From the NCBI GenBank assembly GCA_002071485.1, contig MWFF01000037.1:1-64000 (forward strand): a stretch of 64,000 bases of DNA, in the 5' to 3' direction. Of the stretch, positions 9,868 through 17,772 are shown piece by piece. Source of the DNA: Verrucomicrobia bacterium ADurb.Bin006 (lineage in GTDB: Bacteria > Verrucomicrobiota > Verrucomicrobiia > Limisphaerales > J093). The notes beneath the pieces are model-generated. The model worked only from the letters and a program-made list of their open reading frames with translations, was not told the origin of the DNA and ran no database searches. Numbering within the stretch: position 1 is the first letter of the stretch; each line of letters starts with the position of its first letter. Both the position numbers and the translations under genes were made by a program.

Positions 9868-9985
9868 ATGAGCAGTCGCCGTGTTTCCCCGCATTTCTGT
9901 GGCGCGCGGCCCGGCTCAGTTCGCCGAAGTCCTCGCTTGTCTAACCCGCGTTGGTTGCAGCAGGTTTCACCGGTCAAGGATTCTA
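9868..9985 (-). repeat. Intergenic repeat with GGGGAAACACGGCGACTGCTC core
   Basis: On the minus strand the segment opens with TTGACCGGTGAAACCTGCTG and contains a GGGGAAACACGGCGACTGCTC block followed by ATGGAAA. Similar blocks occur at 29397-29560 and 15026-15095 on the plus strand. It fills most of the 276-bp gap between the sigma factor and kinase genes. Confidence 0.6.
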
Positions 9986-10801
9986 ATCGGCGCTCAACAC
10001 CGCCTTCAGATGTTCGAGTTCTTCCTCGAGTTCGGCGGCGTTCGAGACCGTCCGCGAGAGCTCCTCACGAACGAACTCACCCAAACGACGGCGCATCCGA
10101 TGCACGGTCACCTTGACGTTCGATTCGGTCAGGCCCAGGTCCGCCGCGATTTGGGCGTAGCCTCCGGAAGGTGGATCGCCGTCCAGGAGCGGGTGCAACC
10201 GTTCCCACACCAGCCGGCGCTCCTTTTGAACGAACTCCTGCCGCAAGCGGTCAACACCGCGCTCGAGAACGATCAACGCGCAGCGCCGCTCGTACAACCG
10301 CTCCGGGTCCCGGCAATCCGGCGGCTCGAAGGCGTACCGCTCTTCAGCCGACTTCATTTCGAGGGGCACGACGGCAACGTGTCCGCCCTTGCGCTTGGTC
10401 CGCGCTTGCCGGCGTTGGTGCCGAAGGTGGAATTTGAAGGCGCACAGGAGGTAACTGCGGAACCGACCGCGCTCCTTCGAGGCTTTCGCCAAGACGTTCT
10501 TTTCGAGTATATGCGCAAAGAACGATTGCGTCAGGTCCTCCGCGTCCTCGGGCCCCACGCGGCTTCGGCGGGCAAACGCATACAACGGATACCAGTACCA
10601 CTGGGCGACTCGTTCCCACGCCTCGCGCGCCGCCTCGTTGTCGCTCGCCGCAATGGCATCAACGACGCTCCAATGTGTGGTGGCGAATTGACGGTTCGCC
10701 TGCGCGCTTGCCCCTGGCCGCCTCGACGGCGCTGGCGCGCCCATGACAGGAGCCGGACAAGTGGGTGGCGGCGTTTGTGTCTCGATCTCGGGCGGCCTCA
10801 T
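9983..10801 (-). CDS. ECF-like RNA polymerase sigma factor
   Basis: A sigma-70 family factor of 272 residues. After a Pro-rich leader it starts the family pattern with FATTHWSVV, region 2 (about YPLYAFARR to DAEDLTQSFFAHIL) and a basic linker. Region 4 is a helix-turn-helix (YAQIAADLGLTESNVKVTVHRMRRR). Factors of this kind in Planctomycetes and Verrucomicrobia are often encoded next to Ser/Thr kinases, and here the kinase follows in the same direction. No anti-sigma gene is seen nearby. The ATG at 10801 has GGAG just upstream; ATG 10744 and an upstream start at 10924 are alternatives because the N-terminal 60 residues are low complexity. Possible regulation by phosphorylation from the neighbouring kinase is inference. 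Confidence 0.85.
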   Translation of the reverse strand: MRPPEIETQTPPPTCPAPVMGAPAPSRRPGASAQANRQFATTHWSVVDAIAASDNEAAREAWERVAQWYWYPLYAFARRSRVGPEDAEDLTQSFFAHILEKNVLAKASKERGRFRSYLLCAFKFHLRHQRRQARTKRKGGHVAVVPLEMKSAEERYAFEPPDCRDPERLYERRCALIVLERGVDRLRQEFVQKERRLVWERLHPLLDGDPPSGGYAQIAADLGLTESNVKVTVHRMRRRLGEFVREELSRTVSNAAELEEELEHLKAVLSAD

Positions 10802-11047
10802 ATGCTCCGCGCGCGAGCATGCCGCTCCAAACAGATCCAGGCAAGCTCTGTTGTGAATCCGCGCGTCCCTGATCCTGTCAATGACTGCGAGGCATCCGGC
10901 CGTTGCCGTGTCTTTGCGGTTCACCCCCCGGACACGCGCACCACGGTTCCAGCACAGCCTCGTGCCGGAAGAGCGCGATCCACTCCTGAGCCCGGCCTTT
11001 TCACAAGGCTGCGCGTGATCGGATGTCCGCCCTGTGGCCCCGAAACC

Positions 11048-12103
11048 TCACCGCACCTGAACGGCGGCGACACGGAAACCGAGGGTGCGATCCGTGAGCG
11101 ACGGCGCGACCCTGCGCCGGTCCGCCGACCGGCACATCTGCCCGGGAAATTCCCAACAGCCCCCGCGGTATACGCGACTCGATCCGGACGACGGACCGAC
11201 CGGATCGGCCACGCTGCCACCCGGAAGCGAATCCTCATAGAAGTCCAAACACCACTCCCACACGTTGCCGTGCATGTCATACAATCCCCACGGATTGGGC
11301 AGCTTCTGCCCCACGGGGTGCGTCTGTGATCCGCTGTTGGCATCGTACCAGCCGTAATCGGCCAGTTGCGCGTAGGCTGGATCGTCTCCGTACGAGAACT
11401 GAGTCGTCGTTCCTGCCCGGCACGCATACTCCCATTGGGCCTCCGTCGGCAGCCGGTATTCCCAACCGTCCGGCAACCGACCCGTCGCGCGCTCCTGCGC
11501 CGTCAGCGCCGCGCAGTAATTGACCGCGTCGTCCCAAGTCACTGTCTCGACGGGCCGGTCCAAATCCCCCGTGTAATATGACGGGTTCGTTCCCATCACG
11601 GCCAGGTACTGCCTCTGGGTCACCTCGTATCGTCCCATCCAAAACCCCGACGTCAACGTCACTTCCGTCTGCGGTCCTTCGTCTCCGTCGCGGTCCGACT
11701 CGCCTTCCGGACTGCCCATCGTGAAGGTCCCGGGAGGCATGTAGGCCCATTCATTTGTATCCCACGTGGTCACGGGCGGCTCGGGGCCGGCCATCACCTG
11801 GTAATACCGCTGCCAGGACGCCGCCTCGGTGTCGATGAACACATACGGACTCCTCTCGACCACGACGTTCGTCAACACCCGCCACGCCGACGGGTTCAGC
11901 GCGTCGGCCACCATGATCCAGTTAGTCGTCCCCAGCGTCGCCCGGATCGTCACCGCGCTCTGCAACCGCACCGATTCGAGCACCGGCGCCTCGATCGGTT
12001 GCGCCCGGGCAACCGCGCCCAGCAGCAGCGCCGCACTCAGGCCGAGACAGGCGAGCAATGGAATTCGAAACTGCATTCGTGTTGTGGTTGAGCCTATTTT
12101 CAT
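11048..12103 (-). CDS. Secreted SUMF1/formylglycine-generating-enzyme-like protein
   Basis: A 351-residue exported protein with a signal peptide at 1-35 (ending VARAQ). Residues about 135-350 are a SUMF1/FGE-sulfatase domain: GTFTMGSPEGE, WMGRYEVTQRQY, RLPTEAQWEYACRAG, LYDMHGNVWEWC and a final RTLGFRVA. In true FGE two cysteines about five residues apart near the C-terminus do the chemistry. Here the region reads RGGCWEFPGQMCRSA, so the canonical pair is not obvious. Many proteins of this fold are binding or other oxidative enzymes instead. No sulfatase gene lies in the window. The ATG at 12103 starts the signal peptide; the frame opens further upstream without a signal. Confidence 0.8.
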   Translation of the reverse strand: MKIGSTTTRMQFRIPLLACLGLSAALLLGAVARAQPIEAPVLESVRLQSAVTIRATLGTTNWIMVADALNPSAWRVLTNVVVERSPYVFIDTEAASWQRYYQVMAGPEPPVTTWDTNEWAYMPPGTFTMGSPEGESDRDGDEGPQTEVTLTSGFWMGRYEVTQRQYLAVMGTNPSYYTGDLDRPVETVTWDDAVNYCAALTAQERATGRLPDGWEYRLPTEAQWEYACRAGTTTQFSYGDDPAYAQLADYGWYDANSGSQTHPVGQKLPNPWGLYDMHGNVWEWCLDFYEDSLPGGSVADPVGPSSGSSRVYRGGCWEFPGQMCRSADRRRVAPSLTDRTLGFRVAAVQVR

Positions 12104-12252
12104 GTCTGGTCTTGTTGGGTTGTCACAGTTGCTCTGTTCGTGGCTTGACCCTGCGAGTTTGCTGCCACACCAGCGCCGATGCAAGAGGGAGCGCGCGCAG
12201 ACCTGCAGTTCTGCTCATGAACTCCGTGGCCGTCCCCCAGCGCGAGGGACCC

Positions 12253-12330
12253 GGTGCGTCGGTGCGTCGGTGCGTCGGTGCGTCGGTGCGTCGGTGCGTC
12301 GGTGCGTCGGTGCGTCGGTGCGTCGGTGGG
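12253..12330. repeat. GGTGCGTC 8-bp tandem array, nine units
   Basis: Nine perfect GGTGCGTC units (12253-12324) end in GGTGGGTT. The array is preceded by GAGGGACCC as in the array at 479-535 and runs directly into the hairpin-repeat array. Its translation as THRRTDAP repeats on the minus strand is not a gene. Confidence 0.95.
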
Positions 12331-13083
12331 TTCAATTCGGGACGGTGACAGTCATCGACGGGATTTCACCACAGAGACGCAGAGAACACAGAGAAGACCT
12401 TAATCCACAGAATTTCATCTGTGGCTTTTTGGATGCGCTGTCCTCTGTGTCCTCTGTGTCTCTGTGGTTCAATTCGGGACGGTGACTGTCATCGACGGGA
12501 TTCACCACAGAGCCGCAGAGTTCACAGAGAAGACCAATTGAAATCCAGTCGATCCTGGGAACCCTGTTCCACACCACACTCGCCGGTTCCTCGGATGTTG
12601 CCGCTCGACATTGAAGAAGCCTTCTCTGTGTGCTCTGTGTCTCTGTGGTTCAATTCGGGACGGTGACTGTCATCGACGGGATTCACCACAGAGACGCAGA
12701 GTTCACAGAGAAGACCAATTGAAATCCAGTCGATCCTGGGAACCCTGTTCCACACCGCACTCGCCGGTTCATCGGATGTTCCCGCTCGACATTGAAGAGG
12801 CCTTCTCTGTGTGCTCTGTGTCTCTGTGGTTCAATTCGGAACGGTGACTGTCATCGACGGGGATTCACCACAGAGCCGCAGAGTTCACAGAGAAGACCAA
12901 TTGAAATCCAGTCGATCCTGGGAACCCTGTTCCACACCACACTCGCCGGTTCCTCGGATGTTCCCGCTCGACATTGAAGAGGCCTTCTCTGTGTGCTCTG
13001 TGTCTCTGTGGTTCAATTCGGGACGGTGACAGTCATCGACGGGATTTCACCACAGAGCCGCAGAGAACACAGAGAAGACCTTA
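12331..13083. repeat. Large array of the CACAGAG hairpin repeat, 136- and 181-bp periods
   Basis: About five copies. The TTCAATTCGGGAC core lies near 12331, 12468, 12649, 12830 and 13012. The first interval is the 136-138 bp type seen at 1-419. The next three are a 181-182 bp type whose spacer begins AATTGAAATCCAGTCGATCC. Spacers within each type are nearly identical, so the array grew by unit duplication. It fills most of the 1.16-kb gene-free stretch between 12104 and 13264. There are no conserved short repeats with unique spacers, so it is not CRISPR. Confidence 0.9.
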
Positions 13084-13204
13084 TACTCGAGTTCGAGCCC
13101 CCAGGATTCGAGTCGCGCCTCGCCGACCGGCGACAAATCGGCCAGGAACAGCGTCCACTCACCGTCCGGAGTGTGGCCGATGAACGACGACAGGAAGCCC
13201 GAGC
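13083..13204 (-). pseudogene. Fragment of a P-domain PEP-CTERM gene
   Basis: These 122 bp match 792-913 in the first PEP-CTERM gene with only a few substitutions (for example DGEWTLFLAD here versus DGAWTLFLAD there). The fragment has no start, signal peptide or sorting signal. It is fused directly to the end of the hairpin-repeat array. It may be a copy of that gene or the remnant of a paralogue. Confidence 0.85.
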
Positions 13205-13264
13205 ACTCCGGCGAAGACAAGGACCGAAACAGACGGACCGACCGCGCTGCAAAAGCCCCTGCTG

Positions 13265-14527
13265 TCACCGGCTCAGTCCGAAAAACGCAGCCGCGTTTTC
13301 CTTGAGGATTTTGCCCGCCAATCGCCGCGCGTCATCGAGTCCGAAATACCCGTCGGCGATCTTCTCGGCCAGCACCTCGCCGATCAGTCGTCGGGCCAGC
13401 CGCATCGTGGCGTACGTCTCCTCGACGTGCCAGTTGTCCCCGCCGATCATCAGGCGCGATTCGTCGGGCAACAGCTCGATCGCCTCGTGCAGCGCCAGCT
13501 TGAAGTGGGACGGACTCAGCAGGAGCGACCAGGTCAAATCGAGCCAGATGTTGCGATAGACAAAGGCCATCGCCAGCAGTTCGCGGCTCCACGGATACGC
13601 CAGATGCATCAGCAGGAAGCGCGTGCGCGGATGACGCTCGACCAGCCCGGCCGCATTGAGCGGATGCGAGCCGCGGATGAGCGCCGTGCCCAGATGCATC
13701 TGCACCGGCACATCGCGTTCGCCGGCCAGCCGACAGAGCCGATCGACAACCAGGTCGCCAAAGGCTTTTCGCTCCGCGGGCGAAGGGGACACCTGGCCCC
13801 AGGCCCGGCGCGCGGACGGCTCGTCCGGTTCGTCAAAGCTCAGGTCGCGATCGTACGCCAGGGCGTTCTTGAGGGCCACCTGGTGGCGTGAAGCCAGGGA
13901 ATCCACAAGCTTCTCGAGGGCCGCGAGGTAATCGTCGAACGACTCCGGCTTGCAGCCCAATCTGGCCAGCAGGGCGTGCGCCGAGTTCTCGTTGTGATCC
14001 CGCGACTCCGGATGCCACCCGCACGCGAAGGCATTGATCCGGAGGACGGAGTTGTAATTGTTGCCGAAGGCCTCGAGTGCATCGAGCAGCGGATCGCTGT
14101 ATGAATCGGTGATGACCCGCTCGATCCCGGCCCGCCGCAGCACCTCCCCGCACCAACCCGGACGGCCATGATGCTCGCGCACGGCGGCATCCAAAGCCTC
14201 CCAGTTCCCGCGCGTCAGCACGCCGCCTTGGCCGTACAGTTCCGTGACGCCCCGCACGAGGTTGCGCACAAACGTGCTCGATCCGCTGTTCTCGAGGTAC
14301 GGCGCGAGCGCCTCCCACGTGGTCGGCCCGGCCGCCGCGAGCATCGGATCGCCCGCGCGGCTCTCCGAGGGCAGCGGGTACGGACGCGCCTGAGTCCAGC
14401 CCGCGTAGCTTTGCTGGAACAACTGCAGGAGGTTCACCTGCCGACACGAGGTGATCTCCGGAAGATGATGCTCATGCACGTCCACAATGCCGAGCGCGCC
14501 AATATGCTGTTGAATCGAGTCGCTCAC
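13265..14527 (-). CDS. Amidohydrolase-superfamily protein
   Basis: A 420-residue TIM-barrel metal-dependent hydrolase candidate. An HxH-type metal site occurs at the start of the barrel (DVHEHHLPE, about 17-25). Further possible ligands are in VQMHLGT, LLMHLAYPW and the late GGDNWH. The overall pattern recalls amidohydrolase-2 and uronate-isomerase-like proteins; the substrate is unknown. The gene has no ATG at its start. GTG 14527 is chosen because it overlaps the upstream permease remnant's TGA as GTGA, the usual sign of translational coupling. The gene therefore belonged to a sugar-transport operon whose upstream part has been lost, and its expression now is uncertain. Confidence 0.72.
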   Translation of the reverse strand: MSDSIQQHIGALGIVDVHEHHLPEITSCRQVNLLQLFQQSYAGWTQARPYPLPSESRAGDPMLAAAGPTTWEALAPYLENSGSSTFVRNLVRGVTELYGQGGVLTRGNWEALDAAVREHHGRPGWCGEVLRRAGIERVITDSYSDPLLDALEAFGNNYNSVLRINAFACGWHPESRDHNENSAHALLARLGCKPESFDDYLAALEKLVDSLASRHQVALKNALAYDRDLSFDEPDEPSARRAWGQVSPSPAERKAFGDLVVDRLCRLAGERDVPVQMHLGTALIRGSHPLNAAGLVERHPRTRFLLMHLAYPWSRELLAMAFVYRNIWLDLTWSLLLSPSHFKLALHEAIELLPDESRLMIGGDNWHVEETYATMRLARRLIGEVLAEKIADGYFGLDDARRLAGKILKENAAAFFGLSR

Positions 14528-14844
14528 GATGGTGGTCCAGGTTGTTGCCAATGCTTGGCATTGAGGCTGCCCGCTCCGCCGAGAGCGGTCAATTGGAACG
14601 TGCCATGTCCTGGCCGCTGCACGTCGAGATAGACGGCGGCCAGAATGACAAGTCCCTTGACAATGTATTGCAGCGAGAAATGGACGCCGGCCTGGTTGAG
14701 TCCTTTGTCGAGGATTCCGATAATGACAGTGCCGATGAGCGTTCCGGGCATGGTCCCGATCCCGCCGGTGAAGCTCGTGCCGCCGACGACCACGGCGGCG
14801 ATGGCATTGAGTTCGAAGCCCTGACCGGACGCAGGCTCCCGAGA
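14524..14844 (-). pseudogene. 3' remnant of a sugar ABC transporter permease (RbsC-like)
   Basis: About 105 codons match the C-terminal end of ribose/sugar ABC permeases: GFELNAIAAVVVGGTSFTGG, then two membrane segments around TLIGTVIIGIL and IVKGLVILAAVYLDV. The remaining ~200 N-terminal residues of such a permease are missing. The sequence upstream (14845-15004) is open in another frame but not recognisable as permease. The stop overlaps the amidohydrolase GTG start. Confidence 0.8.
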
Positions 14845-15025
14845 CGATTCCGGCCCGGCGCCGGCCGTCCGGCACGATGCCGCGAATCCAAACGCGCACC
14901 CAGGGAACGTTGATCGGGAACACCGCATCCGGCTCCGGAAACCGGCCCAGCAAATCGCGCATGACCGGGCGCGCCCCCTCGATGGTCTCTTTCCTGTGCA
15001 CCATTGGGGTGTAATGTATGTGGGT

Positions 15026-15095
15026 TAGGGCGAGGAAACACGGAGGCTGCTCATGGAAATGAGGACTCGATTGGGTCTGAGGCGCGCCTCGCCAG
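15026..15095 (+). repeat. Intergenic repeat copy (AAACACGG / TCTGAGGCGCGCCTCGCC)
   Basis: Shares GAGGAAACACGGAGGCTGCTC, ATGGAAAT and GGGTCTGAGGCGCGCCTCGCC with the copy at 29492-29560, and the AAACACGG...CTCATGGAAA part with 9868-9985. Here it overlaps the 3' end of the YhhN remnant; at 29.5 kb it overlaps the 3' end of livM. Confidence 0.7.
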
Positions 15096-15278
15096 AAGAA
15101 CGGTCGCCGTAATGCACAGGTGCGCCAGGTAGTACGTGGGCAGAATCCAGGCGTTGAGTTCGCGCCGGCGGAGGAATTCGCTGAACGATATCAGCGTGTC
15201 GGAGAAGACAATCAGGCCGATGCCGGCGACGTAAAGCCCCTTGATGTGCCCCGACTGTTCGAGGCCAACTGCGGCAGC
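15051..15278 (-). pseudogene. C-terminal remnant of a YhhN/lysoplasmalogenase-like membrane protein
   Basis: About 75 codons with two membrane helices around the pattern FSDTLISFSEF and ILPTYYLAHLCITATVLL, typical of the last part of YhhN-family proteins, which are normally about 210-230 residues. No N-terminal two thirds are present upstream. The family assignment is moderate; the truncation is clear. The 15279-15711 stretch next to it holds no gene I can support. Confidence 0.55.
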
Positions 15279-15711
15279 CAATCCGATGCAGGAGACATTC
15301 CTCGTGCGAAGTCTCATCGGCACGTGCACAGACAGAGCGTCAAATGTGCGGGCTGGAAATGCAAGACCGCCAACATGCAAGACTGCCGACGGTGCATCTG
15401 GGGTTTGTCGATTGGAATGGAGTTTGCGCCGCGTGGGGCCTGCCTGCCGCGCCTGCCTGTGCCGTGCCCCACACGGCAGACAGGCCGCTGCGCTTTGCGG
15501 CGCAGGCAGGCTACGCGGCGACGTCTACACCGGGAGTCTCCACCACGTGTCGGCCCGGTGCCCTCACCGGGCGACAGAACACCGACAACAACCAGATGCA
15601 TCAGACCGCGGATTGGCGGATTGACGAAGAGAGATTGACGAAAAAAGGTTGGCTTCCCGGCATGCGCCCGTATCCTCCAGATTCCAATAACGAGCCGAGC
15701 AACTGGAATTT

Positions 15712-16923
15712 ATGGCAAAACCCAAAAAACAACACCGTCGCTACCGCGAAGACCTGACCGAGACGCCCGATTGGTTGATGAAGAAGAAGTGCCCGCACAA
15801 GGCGAACTACATGTCGGGCAAACGCATCCTTCCCAAGGGCTTGACCGGGAAGGAAAAGCTTCCGCAGATCGTGGATGACATCTTCCTGGCGTACAACAGC
15901 GCCCGACTCAAGGAAGGCTGCCAGTTGTTCAGAGACAAGATGCTCGAACCGGATGTGACGATTGGCATGACGTTGTCTGGCGCGCTCACTCCCGCCGGCC
16001 TGGGCTGCTCCTGCGTGGTTCCTCTGATCAATGCCGGGTTCGTCGATTGGATTGTGGCCACCGGCGCCAATCTGTATCACGACATGCACTTCGCCCTGAA
16101 CTACCCGGTGCACGTCGGCAGCTTCAAATTCGACGACACCGATCTGCGCGAGAACGACCTGGTCCGCATCTACGACGTCATCATCCCTTACTCCGACGCC
16201 CTCATGGCCACGGACGAGATCCTCCGTGACATCCTGATTCAACCCGAGTTCCAAAAGGAGATGGGAACGGCCGAACTGCACTATCTCCTGGGCAAATACT
16301 GCGTCGAATGGGAACGCAAGAACGGCCTCAGGAACGTCTCGGTCCTGGCCGCCGCCTACCGCGCGGGCGTGCCCTGCTACACGTCGTCTCCGGGAGACTC
16401 GACCATCGGGATGAACGTGGCCGGGGTTGAACTGCGCGGCAACAAGCTGCGCGTCAATCCCTCGATCGACGTGAATGAGACAACGGCTTTCGTGCTTGCA
16501 GCCAAGCGCAGCGGCGGCAAGAGCGCCGTCGTCCTCTGGGGAGGCGGCAGCCCGAAGAACTTCATGCTCCAGACCGAACCCCAAATCCAGGAAGTCCTCC
16601 GCATCAAGGAATTCGGCCAGGACTACTTCCTCCAGGTCACCGACGCGCGGCCCGACACCGGCGGCCTCAGCGGCGCAACCCCGAGCGAAGCCGTGAGCTG
16701 GGGCAAAGTCGACCCGGCGAGCCTGCCCGATGCCGTCGTGTGCTACACCGACACAACCCTGGCCATGCCGATTCTCACGCATTACGCGCTGGCCACACAT
16801 CCCCGACGCAAGCACAGACGCCTCTACGACCAGCGCGCTCGAATGGTTAAGGCCCTGACCAAGGAGTACTTCCAACACAACAAGGTCAAGATGATCGACG
16901 GCTCGGATCCGGTGCTGGCTTAG
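15712..16923 (+). CDS. Deoxyhypusine synthase-like protein
   Basis: A 403-residue member of the deoxyhypusine synthase family (NAD-binding Rossmann-like, spermidine aminobutyl transfer). Visible family signatures are [29 protein letters not shown] near 115-130, [27 protein letters not shown] and the C-terminal [20 protein letters not shown], whose Lys corresponds to the enamine-forming catalytic lysine. Bacteria have no eIF5A, the substrate in eukaryotes. Bacterial members may make homospermidine-type polyamines or modify another target; no partner is adjacent. It stands alone, between decayed sequence and tRNA-Ile. The ATG at 15712 is the only in-frame start before the conserved region. Confidence 0.88.
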   Translation: MAKPKKQHRRYREDLTETPDWLMKKKCPHKANYMSGKRILPKGLTGKEKLPQIVDDIFLAYNSARLKEGCQLFRDKMLEPDVTIGMTLSGALTPAGLGCSCVVPLINAGFVDWIVATGANLYHDMHFALNYPVHVGSFKFDDTDLRENDLVRIYDVIIPYSDALMATDEILRDILIQPEFQKEMGTAELHYLLGKYCVEWERKNGLRNVSVLAAAYRAGVPCYTSSPGDSTIGMNVAGVELRGNKLRVNPSIDVNETTAFVLAAKRSGGKSAVVLWGGGSPKNFMLQTEPQIQEVLRIKEFGQDYFLQVTDARPDTGGLSGATPSEAVSWGKVDPASLPDAVVCYTDTTLAMPILTHYALATHPRRKHRRLYDQRARMVKALTKEYFQHNKVKMIDGSDPVLA

Positions 16924-17109
16924 CCAGTTGTTTCATACGCTGCGCGAGGAACTGTAACGGGCTAACGGGTTTCGGTGTCCGCTCTCATCACGCAGCAATC
17001 GGAGATAGACAGACCCTTGCAGGACGAACTGCTGGTCCGGCACCACTCGCCGGAGCCGAGGCGCGGGCGTGTTCGATTCGGGACGACCGCCAAGGGCGCT
17101 GGAAAAGTG

Positions 17110-17137
17110 GCCAAGAAGAGGCCAAGAGACCTTGGCC
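17110..17137 (-). terminator. Possible terminator of tRNA-Ile2
   Basis: On the minus strand, 14 bases after the tRNA CCA end, GGCCAAG-GTCT-CTTGGCC forms a perfect 7-bp stem followed by TCTTCTT. The T-run is interrupted, so strength is uncertain. Confidence 0.45.
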
Positions 17138-17151
17138 AGTTTGCGTAAGTA

Positions 17152-17227
17152 TGGTGGGCCCAGAGGGATTTGAACCCCCGACCAAGCGATTATGAGTCGC
17201 CTGCTCTAACCCCTGAGCTATGGGCCC
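17152..17227 (-). tRNA. tRNA-Ile2, anticodon CAU (lysidine type)
   Basis: A 76-base cloverleaf with encoded CCA. The acceptor GGGCCCA pairs with TGGGCCC. The D-arm is TAGCTCAGGGGTTAGAGCA, the anticodon loop CTCATAA, and the T-arm GGGGGTTCAAATCCC. The anticodon is CAT, but the body matches the tRNA-Ile2 that reads AUA after lysidine modification (AGCAGGCGACTCATAATCGC anticodon arm) rather than initiator or elongator Met tRNA. A tyrosine-recombinase remnant begins 80 bp from its 5' end. Confidence 0.93.
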
Positions 17228-17308
17228 ATCAAATTGACTGCCAATCGATTACATATACGCAACAACAGGAGATTCGACAATCGCGGACTGCATTCTCGTA
17301 CTGCCTCC

Positions 17309-17530
17309 ATGTCCGGCGATCGCCAATCCGCAGGCCCGACCAAGCAACAACCCGGCCCTTGGCAGCGGACTCCGGTACTGCGCTGGAAATCATCCGGCAC
17401 TTACTTTGCCCAAGTCCGGGTCGGCGGCAAGCTGTTTCGGGAGGGCTTGAAGACCGGCGTCTTCACCGTCGCCAAGCTGGGCCTGGCGGACTTCAATGGC
17501 AGGCATGCACGGCGTTCATCCGGCTCTTGA
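17309..17530 (+). pseudogene. N-terminal remnant of a phage-type tyrosine integrase
   Basis: About 73 codons contain the arm-type DNA-binding start of integrases: VLRWKSSGTYFAQVRVGGKL then LKTGVFTVAKLGLADF. The frame then ends at 17530, so the SAM-like and catalytic domains are missing. A residual frame (17534-17776) shows nothing recognisable. Together with the adjacent tRNA-Ile2 this looks like the scar of an integrative element. Confidence 0.7.
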
Positions 17531-17772
17531 TGCTTGACCCGCGACGACCTCGAACGCCGCGTCAAGGAGGCTGAAGCAGCCGTCGCGGAGCTGAAACCCG
17601 CGCTCGAAAAGTCGCAAGGTGCAGCCAGGGCGGACTCCCCTGCACGCAAACGAAGCGGCGGCACCAGTCGCCAGGAAGCGCCGTTCCACTGCCGTCCGTC
17701 GGCGTCCGTGTTGGCGCTGAGGTTGATGACGTCGCCGGACCTTCACAGGCTCCGCGCTGAACCTGATCCCGG

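Noticed and set aside
12123..12335. Small protein of THRRTDAP repeats on the minus strand
   Set aside because: It is the translation of the GGTGCGTC octamer array; no start signal or conserved context.
12331..13083. Possible CRISPR array
   Set aside because: Repeats are 136-182 bp with nearly identical spacers, not short repeats with unique spacers, and no cas gene is present.
14845..15004. N-terminal extension of the amidohydrolase through the permease remnant
   Set aside because: The upstream frame gives Arg/His-rich shadow sequence while another frame reads as permease; the GTGA overlap supports a start at 14527.
15279..15711. Possible gene in the gap before the deoxyhypusine synthase-like gene
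   Set aside because: Short frames on both strands have Arg/Cys-rich shadow composition; only a GGCAGGCAG-type inverted segment near 15.45-15.51 kb stands out.
15601..16878. Long minus-strand open frame (425 codons)
   Set aside because: It is the antisense of the deoxyhypusine synthase-like gene; its translation is low complexity and the plus frame has clear family motifs.
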